From assembly GCA_944392285.1 (NCBI GenBank), contig CALXWF010000131.1, positions 1 through 6,697 of the forward strand: 6,697 nucleotides of DNA, written 5' to 3'. How positions within the stretch are numbered: the first letter of the stretch is position 1; each line of letters opens with the position of its first letter. The notes beneath the pieces were generated by a model. The model did no database searches, had not been told where the DNA came from, and saw only the letters and a program-made list of their open reading frames with translations. This stretch comes from an uncultured Alphaproteobacteria bacterium (GTDB lineage: Bacteria > Pseudomonadota > Alphaproteobacteria > RF32 > CAG-239). Positions 1 to 5,962 of this stretch are shown piece by piece. The translations under genes were made by a program, and so were the position numbers.

Positions 1-2108
1 CACATTTCAACATTACTGGCCGAAAGCGCGCGTGGTCTGGCGATGACCGGCGGGGTCGGCGCCGGCGGCAAGATTTTGAAAAACTGCTCGGGCGTATCAA
101 AATGTTTGGCAATTTTTTTATAAGTTTCGGCACTAAATTGCTTAGCCTGCAAGTGAAGCGCCCGCAACAAAGTTTCAAGTCTGAGCCACCAACGAGATTT
201 CACCATCGGCGTCCCCTGCACCCGTTCTGCACGGGTTAAATAGACATCTTTAGCCCCCATTTGTCCGGAAAAATCCAAAGCCGAAACCCCAATGGCTTTT
301 TCCGGCAAAGGAAAACCGAAATCTTTTTTCATCGGCCGCGACATCCATGGGTCGGGAGTTGTCTGCAAAGGCCAAATTCCTTCATTAATTTCGCCGATAA
401 TCGTTACATCAAAATGATTCAGTCTGGCCTCTATCGGCCCCAAAATTTTTAACCGCGGGTGAGTTCCAAAACGCGGGCGCACCACTTGTTTGGCACACAA
501 AGCCTCAAATAAGGCCAAATATTCAACCGTATCAATCTCGCCCAAAACCTCGGCTTGTTCAAATAAGTCAGCCACAAAGGCAGCGGCAGCTTCTCCGGCA
601 TCACCGCGCCACAAAAGCTGTTGACCGTTTTGTGAAGCCGTTGCGGCAAGAGCTTCGGCACAACGCATATGCGCCGTCAACATTTGTTTGAAAGAAGCCT
701 TGGGTTGCGCTCTCAGTTCAAACAATTCACACAATTTTTCCATCAAATCATTAACAAATGCCTCAAGCTCGGCATCTGCTTCTTGGGCGCGCCACAGTTT
801 TTTCTCAACTTGTCTGAGCTTTGCGCGCATGGTTGCATAATCATACCCACCGGCGCACAAGGGGTGTTTAAACAAAGCCAAAAGGGCTTTTTTGCTCAAA
901 TTTTCATCACAAGCGGCAGCCACCAAACGCAAATAGATTCCGATTGGGGTTAAAGACAAAGGCACACCGGCAGAATCATCAACCTTAATTTCCCAACGTT
1001 TGAGTTCACCGGCCACACGGCGCGCCAAATTACGGTCAGAAGTCACCAAAGCTGCGGTCTTTCCGGGTGTTTCAAGAGTTTGGCGCATCAGCAGAGCAAT
1101 AGCCAAAGCCTCTTCGCGCAAATCGGCACAATCAAGTAAGTGCAAGCCGTCCAAAGCCGTGGGAGAAATTTTGCTTGCGGCCTCTCGCCACAAATCTGTT
1201 GTTGCGGCCGGACGCATCAGTTCGCTGATAAGCATTTCGCGCGGCAAATTTTGCGGCATCTCCACATCAGGAACATCATGACGATCTATCTGCAAAAAAT
1301 CTAACAATTCTTTGAGTTCAAACTGGGGGTGGGTTTCATCAATTTTATTCCACGATTCGTCATCAATAAACTTGTCTACGCCCCACAAAAAGACCTCGCC
1401 GTTCGGTAAATCCAACACGGTTTTAACCAATTCTTTCATCAGCGGAAAAGTAGCGGTCGTTCCGGCGGCGACGATTCTTTTTTCCGTTTTTTGGTTTTGC
1501 CAAATTTTAATTCTGGCCTCAAGCAACAAACTGCGGCGGCGCGCCGGATTAAGCAACCCGCGCTCGGCCAAAATTTTCGGCCACCAATCAGTAATAATCG
1601 TCAAAAATTTAAGCGTTTCCTGCCAATGTTTGGCATATTCTTCCGGCACCAGATTTTGCAATAAGGAAAAATCGAGTTTTTCGTTTTCAACCATATCCAA
1701 GAGGTTGGACAATTCACAAGCCAAGCTCACGGCTTGTCCCAAGGGCATTTTTTCCAAACCGTAATCTTGCGGTTTTTGGGCAATCAGACGTGCCAAAAGC
1801 AAGGTTCTTTCCATGCTCCCGACTGCGGGCGGCAGGCGCATAAGTTCCTCACCGAGGGTACCGCCGGTTAAAAACAACTCATCTTCCTCAACATCGCCAA
1901 TCGGCAACATTTGCGGTAACAAAGTCGGGGTCAGGCCTTTGTGGCGGACAAAAGCCTCACGCAAAGACTGAACGGCACGCCGATTCGGCAACAAAAACAA
2001 CACATCTGTCAAAGCCAAAGGATTTTCGGCATATTCTTGCAAAAACTTTTGCGCCAGAATATCGGTAAAATTGCAGGTCAGAGGCAGATTATACAGATGT
2101 TTTTGCAT
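1..2108 (-). CDS. addB: Double-strand break repair protein AddB, alphaproteobacterial type (C-terminus cut by window edge)
   Basis: AddB is the second subunit of the AddAB helicase-nuclease, which resects double-strand DNA ends for RecA-dependent repair and is the counterpart of RecBCD. Read from the ATG at 2108, the frame stays open for 702 codons to the left edge. Seen in the protein: LPNRRA near residue 40, HWQETLKFL near 161, the segment ETPGKTAALVTSDRNLARRV (about 346-365) followed by RWEIKVDDSAG, then PWMSRPMKKDFGFPLPEKAIG, SRWWLRLE (638-645) and PRALSASNVEM at the edge. Together these match the alphaproteobacterial AddB family. The N-terminus shows no Walker A motif (GxxxxGKT). The family is usually about 1000 residues, so roughly 300 are missing here, including the PD-(D/E)XK nuclease domain; I cannot judge whether that domain is intact. 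The ATG has the Shine-Dalgarno-like AAAGAG four bases upstream. The gene starts 10 bases after the rph-rdgB stop, so the two are probably cotranscribed. addA is not in view and would be expected further left. Confidence 0.93.
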   Translation of the reverse strand, partial: MQKHLYNLPLTCNFTDILAQKFLQEYAENPLALTDVLFLLPNRRAVQSLREAFVRHKGLTPTLLPQMLPIGDVEEDELFLTGGTLGEELMRLPPAVGSMERTLLLARLIAQKPQDYGLEKMPLGQAVSLACELSNLLDMVENEKLDFSLLQNLVPEEYAKHWQETLKFLTIITDWWPKILAERGLLNPARRRSLLLEARIKIWQNQKTEKRIVAAGTTATFPLMKELVKTVLDLPNGEVFLWGVDKFIDDESWNKIDETHPQFELKELLDFLQIDRHDVPDVEMPQNLPREMLISELMRPAATTDLWREAASKISPTALDGLHLLDCADLREEALAIALLMRQTLETPGKTAALVTSDRNLARRVAGELKRWEIKVDDSAGVPLSLTPIGIYLRLVAAACDENLSKKALLALFKHPLCAGGYDYATMRAKLRQVEKKLWRAQEADAELEAFVNDLMEKLCELFELRAQPKASFKQMLTAHMRCAEALAATASQNGQQLLWRGDAGEAAAAFVADLFEQAEVLGEIDTVEYLALFEALCAKQVVRPRFGTHPRLKILGPIEARLNHFDVTIIGEINEGIWPLQTTPDPWMSRPMKKDFGFPLPEKAIGVSALDFSGQMGAKDVYLTRAERVQGTPMVKSRWWLRLETLLRALHLQAKQFSAETYKKIAKHFDTPEQFFKILPPAPTPPVIARPRALSASNVEM

Positions 2109-2118
2109 TTAACTCTTT
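2109..2118 (-). promoter_or_regulatory. Ribosome binding site of addB in a 10-base intergenic gap
   Basis: On the minus strand the stop TAG of rph-rdgB is followed by AAAGAGTTAA and then the addB ATG. AAAGAG ends four bases before the start, so it is a usable but short-spaced Shine-Dalgarno sequence. The gap leaves no room for a separate promoter, which supports cotranscription and possibly translational coupling. Confidence 0.6.
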
Positions 2119-3426
2119 CTAAAAACAAAATTGCACAAATTTTCTGACGGCACGACCGCGATGAGAGATTGCTGCTTTTTCTTCGGCATTATACTCGGCA
2201 AAACTGCGGCTGTCACCTTCGGGCAGGAAAATCGGGTCAAAACCAAAGCCGTTGCTGCCGCTTTTGCTTTTGGCAATTTGGCCGCAAACCTTGCCGGAAA
2301 ACAGCAAACAATTTTCCCCTTCGGGGGCAGCCAAAGCCAAAACACATTCAAAATGCGCTGTTCTGTCGGAGCTGTTTGTATTTTCAAGCTCACCCAAAAG
2401 TTTATCCATGGCTTTATCAAAATCTCGATTCGGCGCATAGCGAGCCGAATAAACCCCCGGGGCTCCGTTTAAGGCATCAACGCACAAACCGGAATCATCG
2501 GCCAAAGCATATTTTCCCGATTGTTTGGCGGCGGCCTTGGCTTTAAGTTCGGCGTTTTCGGCAAAGGTGGTTCCGGTTTCTTCAACATCATCAAGGTTTA
2601 GTTCATCTGCAGAATAAACCTTAACCCCAAAGGGCGCCAAAAGTTGTTTAAATTCGGCAACTTTACCGGCATTATGCGTGGCAATCACCAGTTCTTTAAT
2701 TTCAGGCTTCGACAATAAACCGAGGGCTTGTTTTTGTTTGGCAATCAACTGAGCTATCCCCTCTTTGGCCAAAGCAAAAAGATGATTAAATTCTGTCTCG
2801 GAGAAAGGCGCGCCTTCGGCTGTTCCCTGAATTTCAATAATTTTACCGCTTTCACTTAATACAAAATTCATATCAGCCTGAGCGGTAGAATCTTCCTCAT
2901 AATCAACATCAAGCACGGCCTGATTATTATGAATGGCGCAAGAAATAGCGGCCACGCCCTCACGAATGGGGTTAACCAAAAGTTTTTTCTCGGCCATTAA
3001 CTTACGAATAGCCAAAACCAAAGCCACATAACCGCCGGTAATAGAGGCTGTACGCGTGCCGCCGTCAGCTTGGATTACGTCACAATCAATACAGATGGAA
3101 AGGTCTTTCATTTTTTCCAAATCAACCACCGCGCGCAGCGAGCGACCGATAAGACGTTGAATTTCTTGCGTCCGACCGCTCAAGCCCTTTTTAGATTCTC
3201 TGGCCATTCTGACCTGAGTAGAACGCGGCAACATACCATATTCAGCCGTAATCCACCCTTTATTTTGTCCTTTGAGCCAAGTGGGAAGTTTGTCTTCAAC
3301 ACTGGCGGTACAAACCACATGCGTATTGCCGCATTTTATCAAACAAGAACCCTCGGCATAAGGATTATAATTGGGAATAATCTCAACCTTGCGAATTTCA
3401 TCATTTTGGCGTTTAGAATGTCTCAT
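2119..3426 (-). CDS. rph-rdgB: Fusion protein: ribonuclease PH joined to RdgB/HAM1 XTP/dITP diphosphatase
   Basis: One 435-residue frame with two enzymes. Residues 1-238 are RNase PH, which trims RNA 3' ends (tRNA precursors) phosphorolytically. Visible motifs are MRHSKRQNDEIR at the start, MLPRST (65-70), RTQEIQRLIGRSLRAVVD (85-102), CDVIQADGGTRTASITGG (115-132), LDVDYEEDSTAQADMNFV (172-189) and EIQGTAEGAPFS (198-209). Residues 244-435 are RdgB, which hydrolyses dITP, dXTP and XTP to monophosphates. Visible motifs are VIATHNAGK (247-255), ETGTTFAENAELKA (283-296), ALADDSGLCVDAL (307-319) with the conserved aspartate pair, GFGFDPIF (393-400) and AISHRGRA (419-426). Each part has about the length of its E. 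coli counterpart (238 and 197), so neither looks truncated. A linker of about five residues (SKPEI) joins them with no stop and no ATG. The start is set at the ATG at 3426, not the TTG at 3441, because GAGAAG lies seven bases upstream and the product then begins like other RNase PH proteins. Upstream is a candidate promoter; downstream, addB follows after 10 bases. Confidence 0.95.
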   Translation of the reverse strand: MRHSKRQNDEIRKVEIIPNYNPYAEGSCLIKCGNTHVVCTASVEDKLPTWLKGQNKGWITAEYGMLPRSTQVRMARESKKGLSGRTQEIQRLIGRSLRAVVDLEKMKDLSICIDCDVIQADGGTRTASITGGYVALVLAIRKLMAEKKLLVNPIREGVAAISCAIHNNQAVLDVDYEEDSTAQADMNFVLSESGKIIEIQGTAEGAPFSETEFNHLFALAKEGIAQLIAKQKQALGLLSKPEIKELVIATHNAGKVAEFKQLLAPFGVKVYSADELNLDDVEETGTTFAENAELKAKAAAKQSGKYALADDSGLCVDALNGAPGVYSARYAPNRDFDKAMDKLLGELENTNSSDRTAHFECVLALAAPEGENCLLFSGKVCGQIAKSKSGSNGFGFDPIFLPEGDSRSFAEYNAEEKAAISHRGRAVRKFVQFCF

Positions 3427-3433
3427 ATCATAT

Positions 3434-3439
3434 CTTCTC
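3434..3439 (-). promoter_or_regulatory. Ribosome binding site deciding the rph-rdgB start
   Basis: The minus strand reads GAGAAG, then seven bases, then ATG at 3426. This spacing supports the ATG. An in-frame TTG at 3441 overlaps this site and would add five residues (MRRYD) not expected in RNase PH. An out-of-frame ATG also lies five bases upstream of the chosen one. Confidence 0.65.
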
Positions 3440-3464
3440 AAAATTAGCGAACAAAACTAAGCTG

Positions 3465-3493
3465 ATTTTAGAGCAGATTATAAGGGGACTCAA
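3465..3493 (-). promoter_or_regulatory. Candidate sigma-70-type promoter of rph-rdgB-addB
   Basis: On the minus strand TTGAGT (3493-3488) and TAAAAT (3470-3465) are 17 bases apart. They match the -35 consensus TTGACA at 4 of 6 positions and the -10 consensus TATAAT at 5 of 6. Transcription would begin near 3458 and give a leader of about 30 bases. A perfect TATAAT also lies inside the spacer (3484-3479) but has no good -35 at the right distance. If real, this promoter separates the rph-rdgB-addB unit from glgA upstream. Confidence 0.45.
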
Positions 3494-3518
3494 GAGCTAA
3501 ATAAAAAGAATAACATCT

Positions 3519-3556
3519 GAAATTTCTGTATTGGTTACAAGCCAGACAAACTTTCC
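3519..3556. repeat. Isolated right end of the palindromic repeat family
   Basis: The 20 bases at 3519-3538 (GAAATTTCTGTATTGGTTAC) match 3721-3740, the right end of the complete element, at 18 of 20 positions. The likeness continues loosely downstream (ACAAACTTT here, ACGAACTTT there). No matching left part or hairpin precedes it, so it looks like the remains of an eroded or deleted copy. It lies just upstream of the rph promoter. Confidence 0.6.
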
Positions 3557-3558
3557 CT

Positions 3559-3633
3559 AATGAGGTAAATAATAAGATTTAAGGGCAAAAGTACCGCAGC
3601 GTACAAACTAGTACGTGACCGGTCCGGTTTTCC
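3559..3633. repeat. Partial copy of palindromic hairpin repeat (copy 1)
   Basis: It begins with AATGAGGTAAATAATAAG (3559-3576), identical to the start of copy 2 (3646-3663), 87 bases apart. A hairpin follows: CGTAC (3600-3604), six-base loop, GTACG (3611-3615). Next come CA/TG pairs around a bulged G, then ACCG (3593-3596) with CGGT (3620-3623), then AAAA (3587-3590) with TTTT (3628-3631). The core and the bulged G are the same as in copy 2, while the outer arms differ but still pair. The expected right end (like 3724-3741) is absent, and copy 2 begins directly after. In the direction of glgA transcription the hairpin is followed by a T-rich run. Confidence 0.7.
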
Positions 3634-3757
3634 TAAAGTTCGGAGAATGAGGTAAATAATAAGAAATAAAGGCGGAGAAAGCGCAGCGTACATAGAAGTA
3701 CGTGAGCATTTCTCCGTCCTGCAATTTCTGTATTAGTTACCCATTATACGAACTTTA
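3634..3757. repeat. Complete palindromic repeat element with nested inverted arms (copy 2)
   Basis: A 124-base element that could fold almost end to end. The outer arms are TAAAGTTCG (3634-3642) and CGAACTTTA (3749-3757), a perfect 9-bp inverted repeat. The middle arms are GGTAAATAATAAGAAAT (3651-3667) and ATTTCTGTATTAGTTACC (3724-3741), pairing with one mismatch and one unpaired base. The inner arms are CGGAGAAA (3673-3680) and TTTCTCCG (3709-3716), perfect over 8 bp. The core is CGTAC (3687-3691), six-base loop, GTACG (3698-3702). The last three bases of the right outer arm are the glgA stop codon. On the minus strand the inner hairpin is followed by the T-rich stretch TTTATTTCTTATTATTT, so it may also end glgA transcription. 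The architecture fits a non-coding dispersed repeat (REP- or MITE-like) or a structured RNA; no protein is encoded. Confidence 0.78.
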
Positions 3758-5800
3758 AATATGGCCGTGTTTAAGCAACGAATAATACCTAAACACCGAA
3801 CCGCCTGAAACATCCCAACTAAAGTCTTTGAGCATGGCGGCGCGGGTCATGATGTGAAGTTTTTCGGGGTCAAAATAGAAAAGATTGAGAGCGCGCTCAA
3901 GAGTTTGGGTATAGGCAATTTCATTGTTTTTAAGACGTTTGGCCAAACTCATGGTGCCATAGACGGTTTGATTACCGGCAAAGAAAGCTGCCGTACGAAA
4001 ACCGTCAACACCGTCTTCAATCGTGTCGACCAAACCGCCGGTAGAAGTTGCTATCGGCAATGCGCCTTTAGCCATTGCCTCCATCTGGGTCAAACCGCAG
4101 GGTTCAAAATGGCTCGGCATTAAATAAAAATCTGACGCCAACTGAATGGCATAGGCAAATTCATCACGATAACCGCGAAAGACAAAAATCCGCTCGCCGA
4201 TTTTGGGATCACTGGCACTGACGCGGTCTTTAAGATTGGTCAAAATCTCAAAACATTCGGGATTCCCGGCACCGCCGAGAATAAAAATCGGATATTCCAA
4301 ACTGCTGTCTTGTTCACGAATTTTTTTAACCAGATTCTCAATCGCCAAAGCGGCAATATCATAGCCTTTCTGTTCAACCAAACGACTGGTCATGCAGAGG
4401 ACGGGCGTTTTTTCGGGGTTTTTAATATCATCAACAATAGAGCTGAACTTATAAGTGTCGATTAGAGGAATGGTCTTTTGCTTATAGTCTTTATCCGAGG
4501 CGATTTTTGAAATCAGCCGAATAAATTCTTCTTTGTTGTGCAGTTTTGCATCCAGATGATTTTCATCATAAAAACGGAAGTTAAAGCCCGAAAAATATTG
4601 ATTGATGGCGGCAATTTTTTCTTTATTAGGCGAGATGAGTTTTTTATCATAACCGTTAATAATGCCGACAAAATTGCGATGATCTTTGCGGATTTTCAAG
4701 ATATCACGAAAATCATAACCGAAATCTGTTTCTTTAGAAACTTCTTCCAAATAATTGCGTGACACGGTTACCACGCGGTCAGCCAAATGAAAATTGCATG
4801 AGGCCTGATTGTAGCAGTCATGGACGATAAGCGTATTTTTGGCGCGCTGATTATTATTTTTAATAGACTTTGCGTTTTTAAACACCATCAAAGCCGTATA
4901 TTCATAGAGCGAGTTCAAAATTCTGGTGGTATTTTCATAATCCCAGCCTTGATACCCCATATGGTGAGCAATATGAATAATCGGCAGAGAATAAAGCTCT
5001 TCGGCCAAATCTTCATCCATAAGGCCGACCTCTGCCTGCGCACGCGTAAAATATTTGGTCAATCCCGACAAAGCACCGCTGTGCCAATCATTGGCAATCA
5101 GGGCGTTTGGCAAGTCGATTCCCTTAACTTTCCCCTCATAAAGATTTTTAATCAAAACATAAACGGCTTTGGAGAAGAAGGCAAAACGCTCCACCTCATT
5201 AACGCCAAACTCATTATAGACATAACAGCCGTCTTGTGCCGAAGGATTATCTTTGTGCGGATTAATGGAGAAGAAGTGGTTATTTGCCAAAAAAATATAA
5301 TTCGTATTGGCAAATTTGCCAAGATAAACTTCCACCGTAATATCTTCAAGTTTTTCGCTGCCTTGTTTAATGAACGGCACCTTAATAACGGCAGCTTTGC
5401 TGATTTCAATACTATTGCGCTCAGAACCGGTATAAACATTTTTAACCAAGACAGCCTTTTTCTTTTTGGTATCACCCAAATACAGCGGGGTTACCACGCT
5501 GATTTTTTCCCCTTTTTGGGCAAAGGTATTATTAAATGCCTCCGGCAATTCAGAAGCAATCATGCCAAGGCCGCCGGCTTTCATAAAAGTAGCGGTTTCC
5601 GAAGAAATCATCCAAGCATTAACTTTATCAATCTCGGGCCAAGAAAAATTTCCCAAGCATTGTTTTTTAGCCAAAGTCTGAATTTCATTAAGATAATTGT
5701 TTACGGTAAAATAAGAGAGTTTCAAGCGCCGTTTGTTAAAGCTGTCAGGTAACAGTTTCAAACAATTTTGACTATCCATAACCAGGGATTCGGCTTTCAT
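3755..5800 (-). CDS. glgA: Glycogen/starch synthase, GT5 family (GlgA-type), enlarged and divergent
   Basis: Probably transfers glucose from ADP-glucose to the non-reducing end of a growing alpha-1,4-glucan. The product has 681 residues, against about 480 for typical GlgA. Motifs in order: KAGGLGMIASELPEAF (74-89, the sugar-nucleotide site, usually KxGGLGDV), NDWHSGAL (237-244), HHMGYQGW (279-286), TVSRNYLEEV (345-354), GIINGYD (379-385), TSRLVEQKGYD (471-481) with the expected Arg473 and Lys478, HFEPCGLTQMEAM (564-576) with the catalytic-type Glu566, and TGGLVDTIEDG (587-597). The extra length is an N-terminal extension of about 60 residues plus insertions, including a longer stretch between NGYD and the SRL motif. 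The start is the ATG at 5800, with GAGAG five bases upstream; a TTG at 5818 is in frame but less likely. No other glg gene is in view. The family is clear; the exact donor (ADP- or UDP-glucose) and product are inferred. Confidence 0.88.
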   Translation of the reverse strand: MKAESLVMDSQNCLKLLPDSFNKRRLKLSYFTVNNYLNEIQTLAKKQCLGNFSWPEIDKVNAWMISSETATFMKAGGLGMIASELPEAFNNTFAQKGEKISVVTPLYLGDTKKKKAVLVKNVYTGSERNSIEISKAAVIKVPFIKQGSEKLEDITVEVYLGKFANTNYIFLANNHFFSINPHKDNPSAQDGCYVYNEFGVNEVERFAFFSKAVYVLIKNLYEGKVKGIDLPNALIANDWHSGALSGLTKYFTRAQAEVGLMDEDLAEELYSLPIIHIAHHMGYQGWDYENTTRILNSLYEYTALMVFKNAKSIKNNNQRAKNTLIVHDCYNQASCNFHLADRVVTVSRNYLEEVSKETDFGYDFRDILKIRKDHRNFVGIINGYDKKLISPNKEKIAAINQYFSGFNFRFYDENHLDAKLHNKEEFIRLISKIASDKDYKQKTIPLIDTYKFSSIVDDIKNPEKTPVLCMTSRLVEQKGYDIAALAIENLVKKIREQDSSLEYPIFILGGAGNPECFEILTNLKDRVSASDPKIGERIFVFRGYRDEFAYAIQLASDFYLMPSHFEPCGLTQMEAMAKGALPIATSTGGLVDTIEDGVDGFRTAAFFAGNQTVYGTMSLAKRLKNNEIAYTQTLERALNLFYFDPEKLHIMTRAAMLKDFSWDVSGGSVFRYYSLLKHGHI

Positions 5801-5805
5801 AACAT

Positions 5806-5810
5806 CTCTC
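5806..5810 (-). promoter_or_regulatory. Ribosome binding site deciding the glgA start
   Basis: The minus strand reads GAGAG, five bases, then ATG at 5800. This favours the ATG over the in-frame TTG at 5818 and over the later ATG at 5779, which has no purine-rich stretch in front of it. Confidence 0.6.
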
Positions 5811-5840
5811 ACCAGCAAAAACTAACGCAACGGTATATTT

Positions 5841-5869
5841 TTAATATTTTATAGTAAAAAAATAGTAAA
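5841..5869 (-). promoter_or_regulatory. Weak candidate promoter for glgA
   Basis: On the minus strand TTTACT (5869-5864) and TATTAA (5846-5841) are 17 bases apart, each matching the sigma-70 consensus at 4 of 6 positions. An alternative -10, TATAAAAT (5853-5846), is a better box but has no good -35. The region is so A+T-rich that chance matches are likely. glgA must start transcription somewhere in 5801-5962 if it has its own promoter. Confidence 0.25.
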
Positions 5870-5874
5870 AAAAA
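5851..5874. repeat. Two tandem 11-bp units with A-tracts in the divergent region
   Basis: ATAGTAAAAAA occurs twice in a row (5851-5861, 5862-5872), the second A-run extending to 5874. A-tracts about one helical turn apart can bend DNA or act like an UP element. They sit 10 or more bases upstream of the candidate grpE -35 and overlap the candidate glgA promoter. Two units could also arise by replication slippage. Confidence 0.5.
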
Positions 5875-5883
5875 CTTCGACTC

Positions 5884-5912
5884 TTGACTTGTCTGAGTTT
5901 AATCACTAAGTT
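5884..5912 (+). promoter_or_regulatory. Candidate promoter for grpE
   Basis: TTGACT (5884-5889) is a 5-of-6 match to the -35 consensus. Seventeen bases later stands TAAGTT (5907-5912), only a 3-of-6 match to the -10 consensus. A better -10-like TATAAG (5918-5923) is too far away. The -35 reads CTTGACT with its preceding base, which resembles the CTTGA start of heat-shock sigma-32 promoters, but no CCCCAT-like -10 follows. I see no CIRCE element. Confidence 0.35.
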
Positions 5913-5962
5913 TCATATATAAGAATATACACGTCTTATTTTAATTTTTAAAGAGGAAAAAG

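Noticed and set aside
2686..2688. GTG as a separate start of rdgB
   Set aside because: The frame is continuous with RNase PH and the purine-rich stretch before it is weak, so I annotate one fused gene. Internal initiation is kept only as a possibility in the findings.
3479..3493. CTTGAG followed by CCCCTTAT upstream of rph as a heat-shock (sigma-32) promoter
   Set aside because: The two parts are only about two bases apart instead of 11-16, so they cannot be the -35 and -10 of one promoter.
3559..3757. CRISPR array
   Set aside because: The repeated units differ in their middle, carry internal palindromes, and there are no regular unique spacers between identical repeats.
4820..5752. A 310-codon open frame on the plus strand opposite glgA
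   Set aside because: It lies fully inside the glgA coding sequence, whose motifs are clear on the minus strand. Its product shows no recognisable domain, and no ribosome binding site stands out. Other plus-strand frames over addB, rph-rdgB and glgA are rejected for the same reason.
5879..5898. Inverted pair GACTC / GAGT around the grpE -35 box, resembling a CIRCE operator
   Set aside because: CIRCE is TTAGCACTC-N9-GAGTGCTAA. Here the spacer is 11 bases and only the innermost four bases of each arm match, so it is not a credible HrcA site.
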